Shown piece after piece: positions 1 to 9,028 of a DNA stretch of 64,000 bases (position 1 is the stretch's first letter; each line of letters begins with the position of its first letter). This stretch comes from CAVVEQ01 sp963806635. Its GTDB lineage: Bacteria > Chloroflexota > Anaerolineae > Anaerolineales > Anaerolineaceae. A program made the translations under genes and the position numbers. Where the stretch lies: assembly GCA_963806635.1 (NCBI GenBank), contig CAWDZA010000015.1, positions 992,001 through 1,056,000 of the forward strand, given 5' to 3'. The notes under the pieces are model-generated. The model saw nothing but the letters and a program-made list of their open reading frames with translations. It was not told the origin of the DNA and ran no database searches.

Positions 1-965
1 CCCACCTTGGGTTCCCAGCCAAGCACCCGTTTCGCCTTTTGGATATCGGAAACGAAAACCTTCTGGTCCCCGGGTCGCCAGTCGCCCCACTTTGCCTGGA
101 TCGGATGCCCCAGCAGTTTTTCCAGGATCGGAGCGAATTCCGTCCAAACCGAGATCACATTCTTGGAACCGCCGCCGATGTTGAACACATTGCCAGCCGA
201 CTTATCCTTCCTGACAATCGCCGCATCATAGGCGTCCAACAGGTCTTCCACAAAAAGCAGGTCGCGGATCTGCTTCCCGTCCCCATAGATGGAAAGCGGC
301 CGGCCCAGCACCGAAGCGATCACGAACCAGGCCACCCAACCCTGGTCCTCGATCCCAAACTGGCGGGTTCCGAAAATGCAGCTCTGACGAAACACCACCG
401 TAGGCAGGCCGTAGATCCGGGCGTAATCCCGCACGTATTGATCCCCGCTGCCCTTGGAGCAGCCGTATGGGGAATGGAAGTCAAGCGGTTGCTGCTCATC
501 CATTCCTTCGGGGAAGTCACGATATCGGTAGCGGGTTGCATCCTCCACCACCACCACGTCCAGCATTTCCCCATAGACCTTGTTGGTGGATGCGTAGAGG
601 AAAATCGGATTCCTGCGGGACGCCCGGGCAGCTTCAAGTGTGTTGAAGGTGCCCAGCGCATTGATCTCAAAATCTTCACGCGGTTTGATCACAGAGGTGG
701 TCACTGCCACCTGGGCGGCGAAGTGAAGAATGATATCCGCTTCCCGCGCGGCATCGGTGATCGCCGCCGCCTCGCGCACATCCCCCTGGATAAGCTTGAA
801 GGCATTATCGCCGAAAGTCTCCCGCAGCCATTGGAGGTTGAGCCGCGAGCCGGACCGGGAAAGGTTATCAAATATCGTAACTCTCTCATTTCGTTTGATC
901 AGGCGGGCGGCATAGTTGCAACCGATAAATCCGGCGCCCCCAGTGATCAGGTAATTCTTAGGCAT
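1..965 (-). CDS. NAD-dependent sugar epimerase, CDP-paratose 2-epimerase-like (3' end off window)
   Basis: An extended short-chain dehydrogenase/reductase expected to act on a nucleotide-activated sugar in the cytoplasm. The frame is open from the ATG at 965 to the window edge, giving 321 visible residues. It shows the Rossmann motif TGGAGFIG (residues 8-15), the catalytic YxxxK as YGCSK (167-171) and the upstream Ser/Thr region ASTNKVYG (125-132). The stretch around FGIEDQGW (about 203-210) is typical of the RfbE/CDP-tyvelose epimerase branch. The ATG overlaps the stop codon of the upstream membrane protein once that gene's last frameshift is corrected (TAA at 960-958), so the two are translationally coupled. 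A role in cell-surface glycan precursor synthesis is inferred from the flippase-like neighbour. Other NDP-sugar epimerases or dehydratases remain possible; the C-terminus is not visible. Confidence 0.82.
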   Translation of the reverse strand, partial: MPKNYLITGGAGFIGCNYAARLIKRNERVTIFDNLSRSGSRLNLQWLRETFGDNAFKLIQGDVREAAAITDAAREADIILHFAAQVAVTTSVIKPREDFEINALGTFNTLEAARASRRNPIFLYASTNKVYGEMLDVVVVEDATRYRYRDFPEGMDEQQPLDFHSPYGCSKGSGDQYVRDYARIYGLPTVVFRQSCIFGTRQFGIEDQGWVAWFVIASVLGRPLSIYGDGKQIRDLLFVEDLLDAYDAAIVRKDKSAGNVFNIGGGSKNVISVWTEFAPILEKLLGHPIQAKWGDWRPGDQKVFVSDIQKAKRVLGWEPKV

Positions 966-2000
966 TTTTTTGCTCCATGACTGCATCCTCCGGGGTTTGC
1001 CGCAGCCCCAGATCGTGCATCAAGCTGGATATGGATTTTCCGGAATTTGCCAACCCGTATAAGACCAAAGGCTCCGTTGATCGTGATATTTAACAAATGC
1101 GTGGTGATCCCATACGCCAGGGCGCTGGAAGCATCCACATTGAATAACGAGAAAGCCGCAATGGAAGACGCTTCCCAAATGCCTATCGAGGCAGGTGCGG
1201 AGGGAATGGCGATCCCAAGGGCGATGATTCCCAACCCCAGGGCACACCACCAGAGCTGCACGTCCGGCACAAATTGGCTCAGAATAACGTATGTCTCGGT
1301 TATTGCAATACCCCACGAGAGCAGCATTAGCCCCAGGCTGGAGATGAATTGCAGCGGGTTACGCAGCGCGCTCAGACCCAGGAAGAATGCATCCACCTGG
1401 GGCAGGACGTGCTTACGGATCCATTCTCATTCCCCGACGCTTTTTTCTCGATCCAACTCTCAACTGGTGCGCGGTTTCTGGCCAGCAAAAAGAGCACCAC
1501 GAATCCAAGGGAAACAACGCTCAACGTGGCGATCGCCACCGGTTTCGCCCAGGTAACGCCCAGGGCGAAAGGCAGTAGCGATATGATCAACCCGGCAGCA
1601 ATGGCAAGATCGAAGGATCGTTCGATGATGATCGTCGAAAGCACCCGCACCGCGCCCAAGTCCGGTCTCACCTCCCAGAAGCAGCGCCCGGCCCAATTCA
1701 CCAAGTCGGAAGGGCAGGAAATTGTTGATCAGGTAGCCTTCGTTCATCGCGATGAACGCCTGCCAGATGGTCGCCTTTCCGATCCAGCAATATCCGCCAC
1801 GCGGCAGCCCGCGCAACCAGGGAGATAAGGTAAAGGATTACTCCCAGAAGCAGGATTTTGGGCTGGATCTTCTGCAATGCCAGTTGCAGACCCTCCATAT
1901 TGATAATTTTTAATATGAAATAAATCGCGCCGGCGCTCAGGATCAAACCCGGCAGCCAGCGTTGGATCTTCAACGATGCCATCCTTGATTTAAAACTCAC
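958..2000 (-). CDS. Flippase-like integral membrane protein (lysylphosphatidylglycerol synthase TM-region family), frameshifted
   Basis: A multi-pass membrane protein of the UPF0104/lysylphosphatidylglycerol synthase transmembrane-region family, often linked to lipid or glycan precursor handling. It starts with GTG at 2000, overlapping the lepA stop. The protein has to be read through four frames: the N-terminal TM segment, then FIAMNEGYLINNFLPFRLGE (the family's conserved loop), then TM helices around IAAGLIISLLPFAL, then the C-terminal helices. Breaks lie near 1780, 1660, 1432 and 1035. With the last shift corrected the protein ends in QKNA and its stop overlaps the ATG of the epimerase. 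Four indels in about 1 kb, in a gene whose fragments still look conserved, point to sequence errors more than decay. The transported or flipped substrate cannot be told. Confidence 0.7.
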
Positions 2001-3800
2001 TCATCCTCCAGGCGCAGCACAGCCATGAACGCTTCCTGGGGGATCTCCACATTCCCGACCATTTTCATGCGTTTCTTGCCTTTTTTCTGTTTTTCCAGCA
2101 ATTTTTTCTTACGGGTGATATCTCCCCCGTAGCATTTGGCCAGAACATCCTTCCGCAAAGCTTTTACGTTCGCCCGGGAGATGATGCGCCCATCAGCCGA
2201 TGCCTGAATGGCAACATCGTAAAGCTGCCTGGGGATCAGTTCTTTAAGTTTCGTCACCAAACGTTGACCCTTGTGATATGCCTGATCGCGGTGGACAATA
2301 GCCGCCAGGGCGTCCACAGGTTCGCCGCCCACCAGCACTTCCAGCCGGGTCAGGTCACCGGGGCGATATCCGATAAAAATATAATCCATCGAGGCATACC
2401 CGCGCGTGCGGGATTTCAGCTCATCAAAATAATCCACAATGATCTCGGACAGCGGGATCTCAAAATTGAGCTGTACCCGGTTGGGCGCAGGGTAATCCTG
2501 GCTGGTGTAGATTCCATGCTTTTTGGTGGTCAACTCCATGATCGGTCCGTAGAACTCGGTGGGCGTGATGATCTGCAGCTTCATCCACGGCTCACCGATT
2601 TCAGTGAAAAGCGCTGGGTCGGGCAGCTTGGCGGGGGAATCGATTGTGATCATCTCCCCGCTCAACAAGGTCACCTGGTATTCCACAGAAGGCGCGGTGA
2701 CGACGATATCCATATCGTATTCGCGTTCCAGCCGCTCCTGGATGATCTCCATATGGAAAAGACCCAGAAAACCACAGCGGAAACCAAAATTCAACGCCTG
2801 CGAGGTCTCGGGTTGGTAATCCAGCGAGGCGTCGTTCAATTGAAGCTTTTCCGAGCGCTTCCTTAAGATTCTCGTAATCCTCGCCCTCCACTGGGTAGAT
2901 GCCTGCGAAAACCATCGCCTTGGGGTGGTGATACCCGGGCAGGGGTGTATTTGCCGGGGCATTCGCCTGGGTGATGGTATCCCCAACCCGGCACTCGCGC
3001 ACGGTTTTTAACCCAGTGGCGATATACCCCACGTCGCCAGCCTCCAGGATGTTGATCGGGCGCATATCGGGACCGAATATCCCGATCTCCACCGGTTTGA
3101 TCTCCGTGGCGGTGATCATCAAACGCAGGATATCAGTTGAATGTATGATCCCCTGCACCACGCGGATGTAGGCGATAACGCCCTTATAGGAATCATAGTG
3201 GGAATCAAAGATCAACGCCTGCAGCGGGTTTTCGTTGTGCCCGATGGGAAAGGGCACTTTTTCCACGATCTCTTCCAGCACTTGCGCAACGTTGGTGCCT
3301 TCCTTCGCGGAAATTCGTAGAATGGAATTGGCTGGGATTCCCAGGAGCGCGGATAGATCCTCAGCGATGACATCCGGCTGGGCGGAGATGAGGTCAATTT
3401 TATTGATTACGGGAAGTATGGTCAGGTCGGCGTCGAGCGCCAAATAAAGGTTTGCGAGGGTCTGCGCTTCGATCCCCTGGGTGGCATCCACCACCAGCAG
3501 CGCGCCTTCACAGGCAGCCAGGGCGCGGTTCACTTCATAATTGAAATCCACGTGCCCGGGGGTATCGATCAAGTTCAGTTCATACGACTGCCCATTTTTT
3601 GCCTGGTAATTCATCCGCACCGCGGAGGCTTTGATCGTCACCCCTTTTTCGCGCTCCAGGTCCATGGAATCAAGCACCTGCTCGACCATCTGCCTATCCG
3701 AAACCGTGCCGGTGATTTGAAGGAGCCGGTCGGCCAGGGTGGATTTCCCGTGGTCGACGTGCGCGATGATGGAAAAATTCCGGATATGGTCGGTCGTCAT
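1997..3800 (-). CDS. lepA: Elongation factor 4 (LepA), one frameshift
   Basis: Ribosome-associated GTPase that acts on stalled or mistranslocated ribosomes. The N-terminus carries the G1 loop AHVDHGKST (residues 13-21), the G3 DTPGH motif near residue 80 and NKID near 133. The second part contains the LepA-specific region GFRCGFLGLFHMEI and the LepA C-terminal domain ending in RLEDE. The reading frame shifts once near 2850-2858, in the segment encoding KEALEKLQLND; total span (about 601 codons) equals the normal family length. The gene is followed without a gap by the flippase-like gene, and tlyA lies upstream on the same strand. A single indel in a highly conserved gene is best read as a sequencing error. 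Confidence 0.93.
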
Positions 3801-3818
3801 GACGCTGGCTAGTATACC

Positions 3819-4621
3819 TTATTTTATTTCGCGGGCATTTTCGAGCGCTTTGGCGATCAAATCCGCATCAACAGCCTTGTCCGAACCGTGATTCCATATA
3901 TAAAGCAGGAATTCCCGGTTTCCCTTGGGACCCAGCAACGGCGAAGGGATCAGCCCCTGGATGGAAAAACCCGTATTGCGTGCACTTTCTACTACATTCT
4001 TTAGCACCTGGCGGTGGATCTCCGCGTCCCGGATCACCCCTTTCCCTTTCGCAGCCGCCTCCCGACCGGCTTCGAACTGCGGTTTGACAAGTATGACCAC
4101 CTTTCCTGACCCTTCTTTAAGGAGGTTGCCCATCACCGGCAGGATCACTCTGACAGAAATAAAGGAAACATCCACGGTGACGAGATCCATTTTTTCGGGC
4201 AACCCCTTCAGGTTGCGGGCATTGGTTTTTTCCATCACCACCACCCTGTGGGTCGTTCCGGAGCTTCCAGTGCAGGATCCCCTGCCCAACATCCACGGCG
4301 TATACCCTGGCAGCGCCATGCTGCAGGAGACAATCGGTGAAACCGCCGGTGGACGCGCCCAGGTCGGCGCAAACAAATCCCGCAGAGATCGGTCAGGTTG
4401 AATTTCTCCAGGGCTGCTTCCAGTTTTTCCCCGCCGCGCGAGACGTATCTCGGCCCGAGGTCGATCATGATCACATCCCCGCTGGTAACAGGGTCGGAAG
4501 CTTTCAATGCTAATTGACCATTAACCGAGACCTGCCCGGCCATGATCAGTTTTTGCGCCAGGCTGCGGCTTTCGGCTAACCCCCGCTCCACCATTTCGAG
4601 ATCAAGCCTGGATTTTGGCAT
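3819..4621 (-). CDS. tlyA: TlyA-family rRNA 2'-O-methyltransferase, two frameshifts
   Basis: Putative S-adenosylmethionine-dependent 2'-O-methyltransferase of 16S/23S rRNA (hemolysin TlyA family). An S4 RNA-binding domain fills the first 65 or so residues (SRLDLEMVERGLAESRSLA, then a VNG motif). A FtsJ-like methyltransferase fold follows: the SAM loop GASTGGFTDCLLQHGA is readable only in a third frame between about 4380 and 4245. The conserved DLVTVDVSFIS and ILVKPQFEAGR blocks lie in the C-terminal part. Frame breaks are near 4380 and 4245. The start ATG at 4621 precedes the S4 domain directly. It is divergent from the prenyltransferase at 4696 and heads the tlyA-lepA-flippase-epimerase operon. 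Confidence 0.88.
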
Positions 4622-4695
4622 GCTTGAATTTTACTTGCGATTGCGGAGAATCCACCTTTGATTCTGCTGTGGCGAGTTATGATATTATTTAATTC

Positions 4696-5569
4696 ATGAT
4701 CAAAGCCATAATTAAATCCATGCGTCCCCGCCAGTGGACCAAGAACGTCTTCGTGCTGGCTCCGCTGGTTTTTGACCGCCAATTGACCAATCCGACGGCA
4801 CTGGCACGCTCGGTGGCGGGCATGCTGCTCTTCTGCCTGATCTCGAGCTGTGTGTATGTGCTCAACGACATCATGGATGTGGAATCGGACCGCGTCCACC
4901 CTGATAAAAAAAACCGCCCCATCGCCTCCGGAGCACTTCCCATCAAGGGTGCCTATCTCCTGGTCGCGGTTCTGCTCCTTATCACCATCCCGTTATCATT
5001 CTGGCTTTCCCCGGCTTATGGGATCATCGCACTGATCTATTTCGGGATCAACCTGGCTTATTCCATCTGGCTCAAACACATCCCCCTGATCGATGTGCTG
5101 ATCATCGCCGCCTGCTACGTCCTGCGGGTTGCCGCTGGCGTGGTGCTCATCACCGTGCAGCGCTTCTCCCCCTGGCTGTATATTGTTACAACCCTTTTCG
5201 CGCTCTTCATTGGGTTCGGCAAACGCCGCGCGGAGCTTTCGCTTTTGGAAGGAGAAGCGAAATCCCATCGCCGGGTACTGGATGGTTATAACATCCCCCT
5301 TCTCGACCAGTTGATCACCATCGTCTCCGGCACAACGGTTGTGGCATACAGTCTCTATACCTTCACCGCTCCCAACGTCCCCGCCAAACCATGCCATGAT
5401 GCTGACCATCCCCTTCATTCTTTACGGGATCTTCCGCTACCTGTGGCTGATCAGCGTCAAGCATGCCGGCGGGGCTCCCGAAGAGCTGGTTTTCACCGAC
5501 CGACCGCTTCAGGTCACCATCCTGCTCTGGGGGCTTATCGGTGCTCGCTTATCTTTTACACTTACCTGA
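4696..5569 (+). CDS. UbiA-family prenyltransferase, decaprenyl-phosphate phosphoribosyltransferase-like, frameshifted
   Basis: Integral membrane prenyltransferase transferring a group to or from a polyprenyl (phosphate) substrate. The start RPRQWTKN and the first Asp-rich motif NDIMDVESDRVHP (about residues 54-66), followed by KKNRPIASG, match the branch typified by mycobacterial decaprenyl-phosphate phosphoribosyltransferase (Rv3806c). The second acidic region lies in GFGKRRAELSLLEGEA. Several TM helices are evident. The frame breaks near 5385 (after TFTAPNVP); the rest is read in another frame as NHAMMLTIPFILYGIFRYLW. A second shift near 5540 cannot be excluded, so the last residues are uncertain. 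It is immediately followed by mevalonate kinase and isopentenyl phosphate kinase, which supply its isoprenoid substrate pathway. Confidence 0.78.
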
Positions 5570-5573
5570 CCCA

Positions 5574-6529
5574 ATGCCCGCGGTTACCGCCCACGCGCCT
5601 GCCAAATCGATCCTTTTCGGCGAACATGCCGTCGTCTACGGCCGACCCGGCGATCGCGATCCCGGTGTTCGAAAGGCGGTCCACCACCTATATCCTTGCG
5701 AATCCCAGAGGGCAAACCGGTGAGGTGACCATCGAAGCGCCGGATATCGAGCTGAATTCCAGCCTTGGCGCGCTCGATCCCTCCCACCCTTTCCGCATCG
5801 CCATCTCCCGCACCCAGCAGGCTGTTGGAGCCGCCTCGATCCCGGCCTGCCAGATTCGCGTCGTTTCCACCATCCCCATCGCCAGCGGGCTTGGGATCCG
5901 GCGCGTCCATCGCGGTCTCGCTCGCCCGCGCGTTTTCCCTGTTCCTCGGTCACCCCCTTTCGGATGAGCAGGTGAGCGCCATCGCCTTCGAGGTCGATAA
6001 GGTCTATCACGGCACCCCCTCCGGGATCGATAATACCGTCATCGCCTTCGGTCAACCCGTGTACTTCGTCAAGGATAAGCCCTTCACCCTGCTCACTCCG
6101 GCGAGCCCGTTGGATTTCCTGATCGCGGATACTGGCGTCCGCAGCTCCACCCGCAAGATGGTGCTCGGTCTGCGGGAGAGGTGGCAGCAGGATAATGCCA
6201 AATACGAAAAGATATTTGAAGGGATTGAAAGTATCGTGGTTCAGGCCCGCGCTTCCATAGAAGAGGGCAATCTCGGGACGCTGGGCGATCTGATGAACCA
6301 GAATCACCGCCTGCTGCAGGATCTCGGGGTCTCCCACCCGATGCTCGATCAGCTCACTGAAACTGCGGTTTCTGCCGGAGCCCTGGGCGCCAAGCTCTCC
6401 GGCGCTGGCGGCGGCGGGAACATGATCGCGCTGGTGAACCCAGACCGGAGCGATGCGGTGGATGCGGCCCTGCGGGCAGCCGGGGCGGTGGAGGTCATCC
6501 ACACCCGCGTGAAAGCCGGAAAAGGATAA
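5574..6529 (+). CDS. mvk: Mevalonate kinase (GHMP kinase), two frameshifts
   Basis: ATP-dependent phosphorylation of mevalonate, an early step of the mevalonate route to isoprenoids. Motif 1 is APAKSILFGEHAVVYG at the N-terminus, as in mevalonate kinases. Motif 2 reads PIASGLGSGAS after correcting a shift near 5895. Motif 3 is KLSGAGGGGNMIAL near the C-terminus, and the kinase-typical GTPSGIDNT is intact. A first shift lies near 5648, where one extra C in GACCCGGCG turns RPAIAIP out of frame. Start ATG at 5574 follows the prenyltransferase stop by four bases. It is followed after five bases by isopentenyl phosphate kinase, which defines the product branch of the pathway. Confidence 0.9.
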
Positions 6530-6534
6530 GCCGC

Positions 6535-7343
6535 ATGCTCGTTTTTCTTAAACTTGGCGGTTCGCTCATCACCAACAAGGCCGGGGTTCAGCAGCCCAGG
6601 CGGCGGCTGATGCGGCGTTTGTTCGGCGAGATCCGCGCGAGCATGGATGCAAACCCGGACCTGCAGATCCTGCTCGGTCATGGCTCGGGTTCCTTCGGGC
6701 ACGTCCCCGCCAGCAAATTCGGCACCCTCCAGGGAGTGCATACCCCGGAAGAATGGCAGGGATTCAGCGAGGTCTGGCAGGCGGCGCACGCGCTGAATCA
6801 TATTGTGATGAGCGAACTCGCTATCGCCGGGCTGCCAGCCATGGCGGTATCCCCATCCTCTGCCATCGTTTCCCGCAACCGCGAGATCCTCACCTGGGAT
6901 ATCTCCCCCATCCAGGCTGCCCTGTCCCGGGAATCCTGCCGGTTGTCTTCGGTGACGCGGTCTTCGACCAAACTCTGGGCGGGACGATCCTATCCACCGA
7001 GGACCTCTTCGTCCACCTCGCCCCCCGCCTGCACCCCGCGCGCATCCTTCTCGCCGGGCAGGAAAAGGGAGTCTGGGCGGATTTTCCGCAAAAGAAATAC
7101 CTGGTTCAGGTCGTCACCCCGTCTTCCTTGAAAAAAATGGATCAACAGCCGGAGTCATCGGAATATGTTGATGTGACCGGTGGTATGCGGCAAAAAGTGG
7201 AGATGATGGCTGCCCTGGTTGAAGCCAATCCCGCCCTGACCGTATCCATCTTTTCCGGCCGTCAGCCCGGGATGCTCATGAATGCGCTGGCAGGTTCCGC
7301 GCCCGGGACCACCATTCGCGCGGATGAACCGAAGGAAAAATAA
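6535..7343 (+). CDS. Isopentenyl phosphate kinase, one frameshift
   Basis: Amino-acid-kinase-fold enzyme converting isopentenyl phosphate to isopentenyl diphosphate, the last step of the archaeal-type mevalonate pathway. The N-terminus LVFLKLGGSLIT is the Gly-rich nucleotide loop; LGHGSGSFGH (about residues 47-56) holds the His characteristic of isopentenyl phosphate kinases within the family. VVFGDAVFDQ and SIFSGRQPGMLMNAL follow in the second frame. The frame breaks near 6930, where a lost G between CGG and AATC would restore ALSRGILPVVFGD. Position directly after mevalonate kinase supports the assignment; acetylglutamate or aspartate kinase are less likely because of the HGSGSFGH motif. 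Confidence 0.88.
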
Positions 7344-7344
7344 A

Positions 7345-8497
7345 ATGAAGATCGATCGGAAATCACTCGAATTATTGGAGAAGCCATTCCCTCGCCCCCT
7401 ACGGGATGCAGAGCAGCCACTCCAAAGGCCGCACCCACCCCGAAAGCGAGCCCGCCTACCGCACCTGCTTCCAGCGCGACCGCGACCGAATTTTACATAC
7501 CACCGCCTTCCGCCGCCTGGAGCACAAGACCCAGGTGTTCATCACCACCGAGGCGGATTACTACCGCACCCGCCTGACCCACACCCTGGAGGTGGCGCAG
7601 ATCGGCCGCACCATCGCCCGCGCGCTGGGCGCCAACGAGGACCTGGTGGAAGCCATCTGCCTGGCGCACGACCTGGGTCATTCGCCCTTCGGGCATTCCG
7701 GCGAGGTGACCCTTGCCCAACTGATGAAGGATGATGGCGGTTTCGACCACAACAAGCAATCCCTGCGCATCGTCGATGAGCTGGAGGACCGCTTTCCGAA
7801 TTTCCACGGGCTCAACCTCACCTGGGAGGTGCGCGAAGGGATCGTCAAACATGAATCCGAGTATGACCAGACGGACGCGGATAAATTCAATCCGCAGTTG
7901 CGAGGTCACATCGAAGCGCAGATCACCAACGTGGCCGACGAGCTGGCCTACACCGCCCACGATCTGGATGACGGCCTGCACTCCGGGATCATCACCCTCG
8001 AGGACCTGGGAGAGATCGAGATCTGGAAAAGTCTGACCGCGGACCTGGAGATCCCCTGCCACGACCTGGAGGAAAAAACCCGCCACCGGATCATCCGCAG
8101 GTTGATCGGGCTGGAGGTGACCGATATCATCGACACATCCGATCAAAATATTCAAAAAGAGGGGATCGCTTCGGTTGAAGAGTTGCAGCGCCTGCCGTAT
8201 AATGTCGTATCCTTCTCGAAGAGCCTTGCGGGGCAGAACCGGCAGTTGAAGGATTTTCTCTTCGCGAAGATGTACCGGCATTACCGCGTGGTGCGCATGG
8301 CAGCCAAGGCGGAAAGGGTACTCACTGATCTATTCACCGCCTACCTGGGTGAACCAACGATCCTGCCGGATCATATCCGCGGAAATTTCACCCGCTTTGG
8401 CGAAGCCCGCACGATCTGCGATTACATCGCCGGGATGACGGATCGATTTGCGGTGGAAGAACATAAACGCCTGTTTGAGCCTGGCGTACTCCCTTGA
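7345..8497 (+). CDS. dgt: Deoxyguanosinetriphosphate triphosphohydrolase-like HD-domain protein, one frameshift
   Basis: HD-domain phosphohydrolase of the dGTPase-like family, hydrolysing dNTPs to nucleosides and triphosphate. Conserved landmarks are YRTCFQRDRDRILHTTAFRR, the metal-binding H of RLTHTLEV, the HD pair in LAHDLGHSPFGH, and a later Asp in ADELAYTAHDLDD. The natural start is ATG 7345, two bases after the isopentenyl phosphate kinase stop. One extra C near 7394 separates that start from the main frame; without it the N-terminus reads EKPFLAPYGMQS, matching the family's usual opening. About 383 residues after correction, a normal length for type 2 dGTPase-like proteins. Confidence 0.9.
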
Positions 8498-8509
8498 TCG
8501 AGGTTGCTG

Positions 8510-8977
8510 ATGACTGAGATTTCGTACCTGACAAAAGATGGAGAGACCCGCCTGCGCGCGGAGCTGGCCGAGCTTAAAGGACCCCGGCGCGAGGCGCTTG
8601 CCAAACGCCTGCGCACCGCCATCCAGCAGGGGGATCTTTCCGAGAACGCGGATTACATCCAGGCCAAGGAGGAACAGGCCTTCCTGGAAGGGCGCATCCT
8701 GGAGCTGGAACAGGTGCTGCGGGATGTGGTCATCATCGACGAGACAGCCAGCGTGAAGGATGTTGTGGCGGTCGGCGCGCGGGTCACCGTGGAGGAGGAG
8801 GGTTTTCCGCCCGATACCTATTTCCTGGTGGGCGCCAAGGAAGCTCAGCCCTCGAAAGGGATGATCTCGAATGAGTCACCCATTGGGCGGGCGCTGCTGG
8901 ATCATCGGGTGGGGGATTTGGTGGAAGTGGTCACCCCGGCGGGAAAGCTTGTTCTAAAGATTCTCAAAATCGAGTAA
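8510..8977 (+). CDS. greA: Transcription elongation factor GreA
   Basis: Stimulates transcript cleavage by backtracked RNA polymerase. 155 residues: an N-terminal coiled coil with the tip-proximal motif GDLSENADY (about residues 43-51) containing the acidic tip residues, and a C-terminal FKBP-like domain with the ISNESPIGRALL motif. ATG at 8510 is preferred over a TTG six bases earlier because GAGG at 8500-8503 is well spaced from it. It lies 12 bases after the HD protein and is followed by a strong terminator at 8996. Confidence 0.95.
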   Translation: MTEISYLTKDGETRLRAELAELKGPRREALAKRLRTAIQQGDLSENADYIQAKEEQAFLEGRILELEQVLRDVVIIDETASVKDVVAVGARVTVEEEGFPPDTYFLVGAKEAQPSKGMISNESPIGRALLDHRVGDLVEVVTPAGKLVLKILKIE

Positions 8978-8995
8978 TTTGGCTACCTGAAAATA

Positions 8996-9021
8996 AAAAC
9001 CCGGCGAACCGGGTTTTTTTT
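8996..9021. terminator. Intrinsic terminator after greA
   Basis: A 9-bp stem AAAACCCGG/CCGGGTTTT with a CGAA tetraloop is followed by a run of T. It sits between convergent genes (greA and the minus-strand gene ending at 9029) and its A/T-flanked stem could serve both strands. Confidence 0.88.
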
Positions 9022-9028
9022 AATTGAT

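Noticed and set aside
39..980. Long plus-strand open frame of 313 codons
   Set aside because: It is antisense to the epimerase, whose minus-strand frame is open over the whole stretch and carries clear SDR motifs; the plus-strand product has no family features.
5636..6502. Minus-strand open frame of 288 codons
   Set aside because: It is antisense to mevalonate kinase; the product is Arg/Gly-rich noise typical of shadows in GC-rich genes.
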